Of a stretch of DNA of 55,000 nucleotides, positions 35,083-55,000 are shown piece by piece. This stretch comes from Deinococcus sp. YIM 77859 (lineage in GTDB: Bacteria > Deinococcota > Deinococci > Deinococcales > Deinococcaceae). Under the pieces are notes generated by a model that was not told where the DNA came from, searched no databases, and saw nothing but the letters and a program-made list of their open reading frames with translations. The DNA lies in NCBI RefSeq assembly GCF_000745175.1, contig NZ_JQNI01000002.1, forward strand, positions 1,400,001 to 1,455,000, in the 5' to 3' direction. Both the position numbers and the translations under genes were made by a program. The stretch's first letter is position 1; every line of letters starts with the position of its first letter.

Positions 35083-35739
35083 CTAGTGGGCCTCCAGATC
35101 ACCCGGCGGCCACCGGCTCGCCTGCACCGCGCCCAGGGCCAGCAGGGTCGCTCCCACGTCCAGGCCGCCGCTGAGGCCATAGACCAGCCGGTCTGCCAGG
35201 GTGGGCACCGTGCTGAACCCAGCGATGGGCACCAGATTGAAGACGGTCATCGCCAGGCTCAGCGCGGCAGCCAGGTTGAGCCAGTCGGCGAGGCGGCGGC
35301 GACCGGCCAGATCAGCGGGGTGAGGAGCCAGGCGGGCCAGGGTGCCGTAGACGGCATTGCTCGTCAGAATTGCAGCGCCCCAGACCGTCAAGAGCGCCGT
35401 GAGGGCCACCGGGTTCGCCTCTGGGGCAGCGCCCGCCAACACACTCAAGAACGTCAGAAACCACAGCACCAGCCGGTAGGCGGTGAGCCAGGGAAACAAG
35501 AAACGCAGCGCCCTCAACGTTCCGTCGGTGGGCGCGGCGGCCTGCCCCAGGGTGAAGCGCCCCAGCAGCGCCGTCCAGCACCCCAACACCAGCCCCGCCA
35601 GCAGCGCCTCGACCGCGTTGAGCCAGGCACTCTCCGAGAAGCTGGCGCTCTGCAGCGCGTAGACGGCCACGCCGAACGTCACCGCCACCTGCACCCACAG
35701 GGCCAGGAGTGCGGCCAAGCGCCAGCGAGCGGGCGTCAT
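35083..35739 (-). CDS. Multi-pass membrane protein, unknown function
   Basis: A 218-residue protein with about six hydrophobic segments (starting near residues 8, 42, 84, 110, 150 and 190). No motif recognised. It starts 6 bases after the gatB stop and is probably in the same transcript; no functional link to GatB is known. Confidence 0.75.
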   Translation of the reverse strand: MTPARWRLAALLALWVQVAVTFGVAVYALQSASFSESAWLNAVEALLAGLVLGCWTALLGRFTLGQAAAPTDGTLRALRFLFPWLTAYRLVLWFLTFLSVLAGAAPEANPVALTALLTVWGAAILTSNAVYGTLARLAPHPADLAGRRRLADWLNLAAALSLAMTVFNLVPIAGFSTVPTLADRLVYGLSGGLDVGATLLALGAVQASRWPPGDLEAH

Positions 35740-35745
35740 GGGCCC

Positions 35746-37231
<1,486 letters not shown>

Positions 37232-37236
37232 CAGGC

Positions 37237-37734
<498 letters not shown>

Positions 37735-37785
37735 GCCGGCCCACCTTCTCCAGCCGGCCGCACATTCCCGCGCCTCCCGGCGTGC

Positions 37786-37791
37786 TACGTT
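37786..37791 (+). promoter_or_regulatory. -10 box of the MoxR-like ATPase gene
   Basis: TACGTT, 9 bases before the ATG at 37801. Confidence 0.45.
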
Positions 37792-37800
37792 CCGCGCACC

Positions 37801-39261
<1,461 letters not shown>

Positions 39262-39267
39262 AGGGCA

Positions 39268-39341
39268 GCCGGCTTCCAGCCAAAGAAAGCGTTCGCCGAA
39301 GCCTGAGCGAACGCTTCTTCTTGTCCTTGCTGGAAGCTGGC
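39268..39341. terminator. Two-layer terminator between convergent genes
   Basis: Inner stem AAGCGTTCGC (39287-39296) / GCGAACGCTT (39307-39316) followed by CTTCTTGT. Outer stem of 13 pairs, 39268-39280 with 39329-39341, built around GCTTCCAGC / GCTGGAAGC with one G-U. It can serve both the ATPase gene and panB. Confidence 0.75.
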
Positions 39342-39344
39342 CCC

Positions 39345-40166
39345 TCAATACAGCTTCCCCAGCACCTCGTCTTTCATCACGAAGCTGTGTTCTTTGCCTG
39401 GAAAGGCGCGGGCACGCACCTCGGCGGCGTAGGCGGCGATGGCCTCGCGGGCTTCACGGCCCAGTTCGGCGTAGCGCTTGGCCAGTTTTTTCTCCTCGCC
39501 CTCATAGAGGCCCAAGAGGTCGTGATACACCAGAACTTGCCCCCGGCAGTGCACCCCGGCGCCGATTCCGATGGTGGGCACGTGCAGCCGCTCGGTGATC
39601 AGGCGAGCAAGGCGAGCTGGAATGGCCTCCAGCACCACGCCAAAGGCCCCGGCGGCCTCCAGCGCCAGCGCGCCTTCCAGGGTACGGCGGGCACTCGCCT
39701 CGTCCCGGCCCTGCACCCGCAGTCCCCCCTGGGCCGTAGCCGTCTGCGGCATCAGGCCCACGTGACCCATCACGGGAATGCCGTTGCGAGCGAGCACCTC
39801 CACAACCTCCAGCACCTCGGGCGTGGCGCCTTCCAGCTTCAGGGCGTCGGCCCCGGTCTGCTGAATCACCCGAACGGCGCTGCGCATCGCGTCGGTCACG
39901 CCGGTGTGGTAGGTGCCAAAGGGCAGGTCCACGACCAGGAACGTCTGCGGCGCTCCCCGGCGCACCGCTCGGGCGTGATGAATCATGTCGTCCAGGGTGA
40001 CCGGTGCAGTCGAGTCGTAGCCCAGCACCACGTTTCCCAGGCTGTCACCCACCAAAATCAAGTCGACCCCGGCAGCCTCGGCATGCCGCGCCCCGGGGTA
40101 ATCGTAGGCGGTGACCATCACCAGCGGTTCCTGCGCGCTCTGGAGGTCGGGGACAGTGCGTTTCAT
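39345..40166 (-). CDS. panB: 3-methyl-2-oxobutanoate hydroxymethyltransferase
   Basis: A 273-residue PanB (E. coli 264). [20 protein letters not shown] carries the metal-binding Asp, DLPFG and GHVGLMPQT are conserved, and the catalytic Glu lies in [11 protein letters not shown]. It makes ketopantoate from 2-oxoisovalerate and methylene-tetrahydrofolate, the first step to pantothenate and CoA. panC and panD are not in the window. TAGCTT 6 bases before the ATG indicates its own leaderless promoter. Confidence 0.96.
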   Translation of the reverse strand: MKRTVPDLQSAQEPLVMVTAYDYPGARHAEAAGVDLILVGDSLGNVVLGYDSTAPVTLDDMIHHARAVRRGAPQTFLVVDLPFGTYHTGVTDAMRSAVRVIQQTGADALKLEGATPEVLEVVEVLARNGIPVMGHVGLMPQTATAQGGLRVQGRDEASARRTLEGALALEAAGAFGVVLEAIPARLARLITERLHVPTIGIGAGVHCRGQVLVYHDLLGLYEGEEKKLAKRYAELGREAREAIAAYAAEVRARAFPGKEHSFVMKDEVLGKLY

Positions 40167-40172
40167 GCAGGC

Positions 40173-40178
40173 AAGCTA
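40173..40178 (-). promoter_or_regulatory. -10 box of panB
   Basis: TAGCTT on the minus strand, 6 bases before the panB ATG. Confidence 0.6.
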
Positions 40179-40229
40179 CCAGGTTGCGGCGGTCAGCACA
40201 CCGGAGCCAAGTGCCGGGAAGCGGCGCCC

Positions 40230-40709
40230 CTACCCGTGGATCACCTCGCCCCAGCGCCCCAACACCAGGTAGATGATCCAGCCAGTCACCGCCACATACA
40301 GCCACACCGGAACGGTCCAGCGAACCCAGGCGCGGTGCCGGTTGAAGTAGGTGCGGGCGGGCGGCTGGCCGATGCTCTCCAGGTTGCCCGCCGCCCGCAA
40401 CCCCTTCCAGGCATTCCAAAGGGCACCCAGCGCCAGCGGAAGGTTTACCGCCGCGAGGATGATGTGGCTGATCAGCAGGAAGTAGTAGGCACCGCGCCAC
40501 TCCGCCGGGCCCACATACCGCTTCTCGTACCCCAAGCCCAGACGCGTCAGGTACAGCACCAGGAAGAGGGTGGCCAGCCCACTGGCAAGCAGCATCGCGC
40601 GCATGTGCGCCTCGCGGTTTCCCCGCCGAATCAAGAAGACGCCGACCAGCAGGGTGAGGCCGCTGAGAACGATGGTGATGACCGCCCACTGGTTGATGAT
40701 CGCCGCCAC
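40230..40709 (-). CDS. DUF420 membrane protein, CtaM-like oxidase assembly factor
   Basis: A 159-residue protein with four or five hydrophobic segments (about residues 5-26, 38-55, 73-95, 134-155). HxxxM-like conserved histidines occur in [10 protein letters not shown] and LLISHIILA, as in DUF420. Family members YozB/CtaM are needed for assembly of heme-copper oxidases in Gram-positives, which fits its place beside ctaA, ctaB and the oxidase genes. Start is GTG at 40709: TACAAT lies exactly 6 bases upstream and no ATG fits before the first helix. It is divergent from ctaA. Confidence 0.82.
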   Translation of the reverse strand: MAAIINQWAVITIVLSGLTLLVGVFLIRRGNREAHMRAMLLASGLATLFLVLYLTRLGLGYEKRYVGPAEWRGAYYFLLISHIILAAVNLPLALGALWNAWKGLRAAGNLESIGQPPARTYFNRHRAWVRWTVPVWLYVAVTGWIIYLVLGRWGEVIHG

Positions 40710-40715
40710 GGGTGG

Positions 40716-40721
40716 ATTGTA
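40716..40721 (-). promoter_or_regulatory. -10 box deciding the GTG start of the DUF420 gene
   Basis: Minus-strand TACAAT, 6 bases before GTG 40709. Confidence 0.6.
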
Positions 40722-40789
40722 GACGGCAGGAGCCGGGGCGAGTGTCCGTAGGGCTGGGCAGGGGACAATCTTCAGCCTTCCGGCCTGCC

Positions 40790-40795
40790 TAGAAT
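40790..40795 (+). promoter_or_regulatory. Possible promoter of the ctaA-ctaB genes
   Basis: TAGAAT about 130 bases before ctaA; no clear -35 box. If used, ctaA has an unusually long leader for this genome. Confidence 0.35.
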
Positions 40796-40924
40796 GCAGG
40801 AACGAAGCTGACCCCCTAGGCGGTCGGAAGGACGGTGAAGTGAAGTGATGCGGACTCCGCTGAAACGGTTGACGTGGAACCCTGGATATCCGGCGCGGAG
40901 GTCAGGGAAGCGAACGGAATCCGT

Positions 40925-41904
40925 ATGAGGAGTGTCTGGACGGTGCCCCGCTCCTCAGCGGGGAGCTGGCTGCCCCGGCTGGCCTGGGGGGCCCTTGCGT
41001 ACAACGTGCTGGTGATCCTGTGGGGAGCCGTGGTGCGAATCACCGGCGCTGGGGCGGGGTGCGGCGACCACTGGCCGCTGTGTAACGGTGTGGTGGTCCC
41101 GCAAAGCCCGCAGCTCCACACGGTCATCGAGTTCAGCCACCGCCTGACCAGCGGGGCAAGTGGCCTGCTGGCGCTCGCGCTGATCGCCCTGGCTTTTCTC
41201 ACCACCCCGAGGGGCCACGCGGCACGCCTGGGCGCGGTTCTGAGCTTTCTGCTGATCCTGGCCGAAGGTCTGGTGGGCGGCGTTCAGGTCCTGCTGGGTC
41301 TGACCGCCGATTCGACCGACCCGGCCCGCGGCTTGGTGCAGGGCGTACATCTGGCCAATACCTTCCTGCTGCTCGGCGCGCTGCTCCTCACGGCGCTGTG
41401 GGCCTCGGGGCGCCCGGTGCTGCGGCTGCGGAGGCAGGGGCGCGTGCTGGGCCTGATCGTGCTGGGCCTGGGGCTAACCCTGCTGCTGGGCATGGCAGGC
41501 GCCGTCACGGCGTTGGGCGACCTGCTGTTCGCTCCGGCTCCGGGCACGCCGCTGGACACGGTGCGGCGCGACTTCGGCGCTACAGCGACCCTGATCGAGA
41601 ACCTGCGCGTCATTCACCCCCTGCTGGCGGTCCTGACCAGCGTGTACCTGATCTGGATGGTGGGGGTGCTGCGCCGCCTGCGGCCGTCTCCCGGTGTGCA
41701 CCGCTGGGGCCCGGCGCTGGTTGGCGTGATTGGCGTGCAGATGCTGGCGGGCTTTGTGAATGTGGCCCTCAAGGCCCCGGCGTGGATGCAGCTCACCCAC
41801 CTGCTGCTGGCGTGCATTATGTGGCTCGTGGCGGTGCTGCTCAGCTATGAAGCCCTCACGGCGCTGCGCCGCGGTCATACCGCCCTCCGAACGGGAGGAG
41901 CCGC

Positions 41905-41908
<4 letters not shown>
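40925..41908 (+). CDS. ctaA: Heme A synthase
   Basis: A 327-residue protein with eight hydrophobic segments. The family motifs are [21 protein letters not shown] (two Cys near the first periplasmic loop), [24 protein letters not shown] and IHPLLAVL plus LTHLLLAC, giving the four heme-ligand histidines. CtaA oxidises heme O to heme A in the membrane. ATG 40925 is chosen as the codon nearest the first helix; an in-frame GTG at 40874 would add 17 residues and cannot be excluded, as neither has a good ribosome-binding site. Its TGA overlaps the ctaB ATG. Confidence 0.92.
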
Positions 41909-42840
<932 letters not shown>

Positions 42841-42879
42841 GGGCCCTTGCCCGCCGCCAAAACCGAGCCGCTCCCCAAA

Positions 42880-42915
42880 AGCAGATGAGGACACTTGCCC
42901 GGCACCCCATCTGCT
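42880..42915 (+). terminator. Weak hairpin after ctaB
   Basis: AGCAGATG (42880-42887) pairs with CATCTGCT (42908-42915); loop of 20 bases and no T-tract, so termination is uncertain. Confidence 0.35.
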
Positions 42916-42933
42916 CTCATGCTAAAGATGCCT

Positions 42934-42945
42934 GACCGATCGGTC
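42934..42945. promoter_or_regulatory. Perfect 12-bp palindrome upstream of coxB (possible operator)
   Basis: GACCGATCGGTC is a perfect palindrome of the sort bound by TetR-type dimers. It lies about 65 bases upstream of the coxB -10 box. No regulator gene is nearby. Confidence 0.4.
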
Positions 42946-43009
42946 GAACGCACGTGAAGACGCGCGCAGCAGGGCGGCGCTGGGGGGCGCAAAACTCCAG
43001 GCAACGCTT

Positions 43010-43015
43010 TAGACT
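43010..43015 (+). promoter_or_regulatory. -10 box of the oxidase structural genes
   Basis: TAGACT, with a start expected near 43022, giving a short leader that contains AAAGGAG (43027-43033). Confidence 0.5.
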
Positions 43016-43038
43016 GGGAGGCAAAGAAAGGAGTGAAG

Positions 43039-46709
<3,671 letters not shown>

Positions 46710-46716
46710 GGAAGCG

Positions 46717-46795
46717 CCAGCTTCCAGCCCGGTCACAGAGCGGGGAACGTGCAAAAGCGTTCCCCGCTTCCTTTGTTGCCGGTCGCTGAAGCTGG
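46717..46795 (+). terminator. Two-layer terminator after the oxidase operon
   Basis: Inner stem AGCGGGGAACG (46739-46749) / CGTTCCCCGCT (46758-46768), then TCCTTTGTT. Outer arms CCAGCTTC (46717-46724) / GAAGCTGG (46788-46795). The outer arms resemble those at 39268-39341. Confidence 0.78.
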
Positions 46796-46831
46796 TGGCC
46801 TCCAGGGACACCCCGCCCCTCTCCCCTCCCC

Positions 46832-46837
46832 TAGCCT
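46832..46837 (+). promoter_or_regulatory. -10 box of the SCO gene
   Basis: TAGCCT, 7 bases before the ATG at 46845. Confidence 0.6.
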
Positions 46838-46844
46838 GCATCCC

Positions 46845-47519
<675 letters not shown>

Positions 47520-47549
47520 GGCAGCCTCCCTGCCTTCCCTCCCTCCTCG

Positions 47550-47570
47550 ATTTCGGAAATAGCGTAATAT
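47550..47570 (+). promoter_or_regulatory. ruvB promoter with small palindrome
   Basis: TAATAT (47565-47570) ends 6 bases before the ruvB ATG. Just upstream the arms ATTTC / GAAAT (47550-47560) form an 11-base interrupted palindrome that could bind a regulator. Confidence 0.5.
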
Positions 47571-47576
47571 AGGCCC

Positions 47577-48572
<996 letters not shown>

Positions 48573-48634
48573 AGGCCGTGAGGGCTGAGAGCGGCGCCCG
48601 CGAAAGCCAGGGCTGCTGGGCTCTGTCCCCTCGC

Positions 48635-48640
48635 TACACT
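48635..48640 (+). promoter_or_regulatory. -10 box of the ArsC-like gene
   Basis: TACACT, 6 bases before the ATG at 48647. Confidence 0.6.
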
Positions 48641-48646
48641 TGCCGC

Positions 48647-49008
48647 ATGACCGCCCCACAAGTCCAGATGTTCGGCCTCAAGAAAAGTGCCGCCACCCGT
48701 GCCGCCGAGAGATTTTTCAAGGAGCGGCGGGTCAAGGTGCAGTTCGTGGACCTCGGGCAAAGGCCCATCGCCCGTGGCGAACTCGCCCGCTTTGTCCAGA
48801 AGTTCGGCCTCAACGCGCTGCTGGACACCGGAAGCAAGGCGTACGAGCGCAGCAACCTCGCCTACCTCCGCACCACCGAGGAAGGCCTCATCGCCCGGAT
48901 CCTCGAGACGCCGGAGCTGCTGCGCCTGCCGCTGGTGCGCGGCGGCAAGGTGCTCACGGTGGGGGAAGACCCGGAGGGCTGGGCGCGGATGCTGGAGGGC
49001 CCGAGAAG

Positions 49009-49012
<4 letters not shown>
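48647..49012 (+). CDS. ArsC/Spx-family thioredoxin-fold protein without catalytic cysteine
   Basis: A 121-residue protein that follows the ArsC/Spx pattern: an N-terminal strand and loop (VQMFGLKKSAATRAAERFF), a middle ARGELARFVQKFGLNALLD block, and LPLVRGGKVLTVGEDPEGW near the end. ArsC enzymes have a Cys in the first loop (family: xxPxCxxSR); here the loop is KKSAATR and the whole protein lacks Cys. A redox or arsenate-reductase role is therefore unlikely; a binding role like that of Spx is possible. It converges on the molybdopterin oxidoreductase gene, the two stops sharing CTAG. Confidence 0.8.
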
Positions 49013-51084
<2,072 letters not shown>

Positions 51085-51090
51085 GGGGGG

Positions 51091-51096
51091 AGTCTA
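51091..51096 (-). promoter_or_regulatory. -10 box of the molybdopterin oxidoreductase gene
   Basis: Minus-strand TAGACT, 6 bases before the ATG at 51084. Confidence 0.6.
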
Positions 51097-51219
51097 CGCG
51101 CGCGTCGTCACCCGCTCCAGCACCACACTCACACAGGCGCGGAACCCATACGGACGTTCTGGCCTGCGCACCCACCGAAACGGCCTTTTCTGCATCCATT
51201 TTTCGACCAGCCCGCGCGT

Positions 51220-51225
51220 TAGAAT
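51220..51225 (+). promoter_or_regulatory. -10 box deciding the GTG start of pnp
   Basis: TAGAAT ends 6 bases before GTG 51232; the in-frame TTG at 51229 would be only 3 bases away. Confidence 0.6.
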
Positions 51226-51231
51226 CGTTTG

Positions 51232-53397
<2,166 letters not shown>

Positions 53398-53476
53398 AGG
53401 ACCCAGCGCGGGCCGGCTGCACGGCGCTCCCCTGACCACTTTGGGCGGGGAAGGCGAGGCAGGCGGCCTGCAACGC

Positions 53477-53482
53477 TAGAAT
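53477..53482 (+). promoter_or_regulatory. -10 box of the small TPR-like gene
   Basis: TAGAAT, 7 bases before the ATG at 53490. Confidence 0.6.
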
Positions 53483-53489
53483 CCTGTTC

Positions 53490-53804
53490 ATGAGGCCCGC
53501 CTACCTGACTGCCGCCCGCCACCTGCAACTGGGTCGTGAGTGGGCCGTCGAGGGGGATCAGGAGCGGGCGCTCGAGGCCTACGAAGAGGCCCTGAGCCTG
53601 CTGCGCACCCTCCCGCCCGAGCGCACGCGCGACGTGCTGCTGGCCCACACGCACCTCGCCTTTTACCAGACACTCGCGCTGGTGGGAGCGGAAACCGGGC
53701 AGCGCCACCTGCACCTGGGCGTGAGCTACGCCCGCTCCACTCGTGACCCCCTCGCCCGCGCGATCGCAGAGGAGTGCCTCAGTGGTCTGAACGCCGTGCT
53801 GTAG
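53490..53804 (+). CDS. Small TPR-like helical protein
   Basis: A 104-residue all-helical protein. AREWAVEGDQERALEAYEEALSLL-like sequence (about residues 14-37) has the spacing of a tetratricopeptide repeat; two more helical pairs follow. It probably mediates a protein contact. No partner is known; it converges on the next gene with 5 bases between stops. Confidence 0.7.
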   Translation: MRPAYLTAARHLQLGREWAVEGDQERALEAYEEALSLLRTLPPERTRDVLLAHTHLAFYQTLALVGAETGQRHLHLGVSYARSTRDPLARAIAEECLSGLNAVL

Positions 53805-53809
53805 GGGCC

Positions 53810-54277
53810 TTACAGCCCGCCCGGCAGTTGCAGCTGCACGTCGGTGCGGCCCTGGGCCTTGTCGTGGGTGCAGACGACGGGCAGCTGACCCAAGGGGGCA
53901 CTTTGTCCCGCGATGCGGATATCGGCGGGTGTGGTCAGGGTCCAACCCCCACCGGGGACTGTCTGGATACTGCGCACCCGCTCGGCCGGTTCGGCGGCAA
54001 GTTCGGCCACCAGGTTCTGGTTGGGCTGCAGCTGTCCGGCCTGCTGGAGAACAGTCTTGAGGGTGGTGAGCTGCTGGGCCTCGTGGAGCCCTTCCTTGCA
54101 GGCTTCTAGGAACTTGAACTTGCTGATGCCATTCGCAGCGGGGTCACTGTAGTAGGGATTGGCCCGTACGGTCAGCGCAGTCACGAAGCCCAGCAGCAGC
54201 AGGCTCAGCAGGATAGCGACCCACAGCAGGGTACGGCCCAGGCCGCCGTGACGTTTGGAAGAGGTCAACTCGCTCAT
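53810..54277 (-). CDS. Single-pass membrane protein, unknown function
   Basis: A 155-residue protein with one N-terminal transmembrane helix (TLLWVAILLSLLLLGFVTAL, about residues 16-35) and an extracytoplasmic domain. Two Cys (LEACKEG, PVVCTHD) could form a disulfide. No known domain. TATCCT 8 bases before the ATG supports the start. Not coupled to folK, whose stop is 39 bases upstream. Confidence 0.7.
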   Translation of the reverse strand: MSELTSSKRHGGLGRTLLWVAILLSLLLLGFVTALTVRANPYYSDPAANGISKFKFLEACKEGLHEAQQLTTLKTVLQQAGQLQPNQNLVAELAAEPAERVRSIQTVPGGGWTLTTPADIRIAGQSAPLGQLPVVCTHDKAQGRTDVQLQLPGGL

Positions 54278-54285
54278 GTCAAGCC

Positions 54286-54291
54286 AGGATA
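54286..54291 (-). promoter_or_regulatory. -10 box of the gene at 53810-54277
   Basis: Minus-strand TATCCT, 8 bases before the ATG at 54277. Confidence 0.5.
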
Positions 54292-54316
54292 CCCCGAGCA
54301 GCCTGGAGAGAGGACA

Positions 54317-54808
54317 CTACCACTCCGCAACCTCGCGTGTGACGCCGGCGAGACCGAGGCGGGCCAGGGCTCCAGCGACCGTCTCTCCAGTTAAGGGGTG
54401 CACCAGCGCGGGACTGAGGTCCGCCAGCGGGGCCAGCACAAAAGCGCGCTCCCAGGCGCGGGGATGGGGCAGCGTGAGCCCTGGGGTATCGCAGACCTGC
54501 GCCCCGTACAGAATCAGGTCGAGATCGAGCGTGCGCGCTGCCCAGCGCTCCCGGCGAACGCGCCCAGCCTGCGCCTCGATGCGGTGCAGCGCGGCAAGCA
54601 GCTCTTGCGGAGAAAGCTCAGTCTGCAGCCGCACAGCTGCGTTGAGATAGTCGGGTTGTCCCGGAGGACCGCCGACCGGCACAGTTCGGTAAAGCGCACT
54701 CGTGCCGGTCAGGGTCCCCAATGACGCTAGGTGCTCGCGCGCGCGGTGGAGCGTCGCCAGGGGCTCACCCAGGTTGGCGCCCAACGCGATAAAGGCCGCC
54801 TCGCTCAT
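54317..54808 (-). CDS. folK: HPPK, hydroxymethyl-dihydropterin pyrophosphokinase
   Basis: A 163-residue enzyme (E. coli 159). FIALGANLGEPLATL is the N-terminal signature, RRERWAARTLDLDLILYG the catalytic DxD motif, and LPHPRAWERAFVLAPLADL the final block. It transfers pyrophosphate from ATP to hydroxymethyl-dihydropterin in folate synthesis. Its ATG overlaps the TGA of folB (ATGA), so the two steps before dihydropteroate synthase are coupled. Confidence 0.96.
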   Translation of the reverse strand: MSEAAFIALGANLGEPLATLHRAREHLASLGTLTGTSALYRTVPVGGPPGQPDYLNAAVRLQTELSPQELLAALHRIEAQAGRVRRERWAARTLDLDLILYGAQVCDTPGLTLPHPRAWERAFVLAPLADLSPALVHPLTGETVAGALARLGLAGVTREVAEW

Positions 54809-55000
54809 TCCCCCTGCCGCAGAGTCAATTCGGCGTATACGTCGCGGAACACGCCCGGCAGCGGCGCAAAGGGCTTATGAACACGCACGGTGACAGTTTC
54901 CAGTCGGGGATGGTCACGCAGCAGACGGCGAGCGATGCGGTCGGCCAACACCTCGATCAGCTGATGCCGTTCGCCGGTCACCTCCTCACGGATAGCGTCA
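54805..55000 (-). CDS. folB: Dihydroneopterin aldolase (partial, N-terminus outside window)
   Basis: The last 64 codons are visible, ending in TGA at 54805-54807 which overlaps the folK start. The text IEVLADRIARRLL and VTVRVHKPFAPLPGVFRDVY is the C-terminal half of FolB (family: V-x-KP). The enzyme makes hydroxymethyl-dihydropterin, the FolK substrate. About half of the protein (usual length near 120) lies beyond the window. Confidence 0.88.
   Translation of the reverse strand, partial: DAIREEVTGERHQLIEVLADRIARRLLRDHPRLETVTVRVHKPFAPLPGVFRDVYAELTLRQGE

Noticed and set aside
47550..47576. A true radiation/desiccation response motif before ruvB
   Set aside because: The right half resembles it but the left half has three mismatches of six, so it is kept only as a low-interest finding, not as a feature call.

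Overview
The window is about 55 kb of GC-rich, densely packed bacterial DNA with 49 protein genes, two of them cut by the window ends. It most likely comes from Deinococcus or a very close relative. The evidence is combined: most first genes of transcription units have a TANNNT -10 box only 5-8 bases before the start codon (leaderless mRNAs, known to be abundant in Deinococcus); a caa3-type oxidase has fused subunits I/III and a cytochrome c domain on subunit II, as in Thermus; a pilin cluster resembles the comZ/pilA competence locus of Thermus; and there is an LptD-like protein and non-spore-former SpoIID. No rRNA, tRNA, CRISPR array, insertion sequence or prophage was recognised. Genus is an inference; species cannot be told.

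Layout. 1-10.2 kb: the end of an asparaginase gene, oligopeptidase B, a penicillin-binding-like serine hydrolase, an envelope operon (SpoIID domain protein, LptD-like outer-membrane protein, lipoprotein) and an FAD oxidoreductase. 10.2-15.1 kb: ilvA behind an attenuator with a tiny Ile-Ile leader peptide, a coupled M23 peptidase/beta-propeller pair, a PaaG-like enoyl-CoA hydratase/isomerase and ruvX. 15.1-20.8 kb: an accessory-looking stretch with a large DUF11 lipoprotein driven by a consensus promoter, a BIG2 lipoprotein and an orphan gene. 20.9-24.9 kb: acyl-CoA ligase, esterase, C39-like secreted peptidase. 24.9-29.1 kb: a coupled type IV pilin cluster with a ComZ/PilX-like tip protein. 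29.1-32.0 kb: adenine deaminase, epoxide-hydrolase-like enzyme, 2Fe-2S ferredoxin. 32.0-37.2 kb (minus strand): DUF421 protein, small protein, MltG, PfkB kinase, membrane protein, GatB. 37.2-40.2 kb: a protein made of six exact 22-residue repeats, a MoxR/BchI-like ATPase, panB. 40.2-47.5 kb: cytochrome oxidase locus (DUF420/CtaM-like, ctaA, ctaB, coxB, fused coxA-coxC, SCO). 47.5-55 kb: ruvB, a cysteine-less ArsC-like protein, a molybdopterin oxidoreductase, pnp, two small hypotheticals, folK and the end of folB.

How genes work together. ctaB and ctaA make heme A, SCO and the DUF420 protein serve copper/oxidase assembly, and coxB plus coxA-C form the terminal oxidase. The four prepilin-like proteins should form a pilus or pseudopilus tip for adhesion or DNA uptake. 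SpoIID, LptD-like, MltG, M23 and the serine hydrolase are cell-envelope factors. Nine gene pairs share stop/start quadruplets (ATGA, GTGA, TTGA), which points to tight translational coupling inside operons, while operon heads are mostly leaderless.
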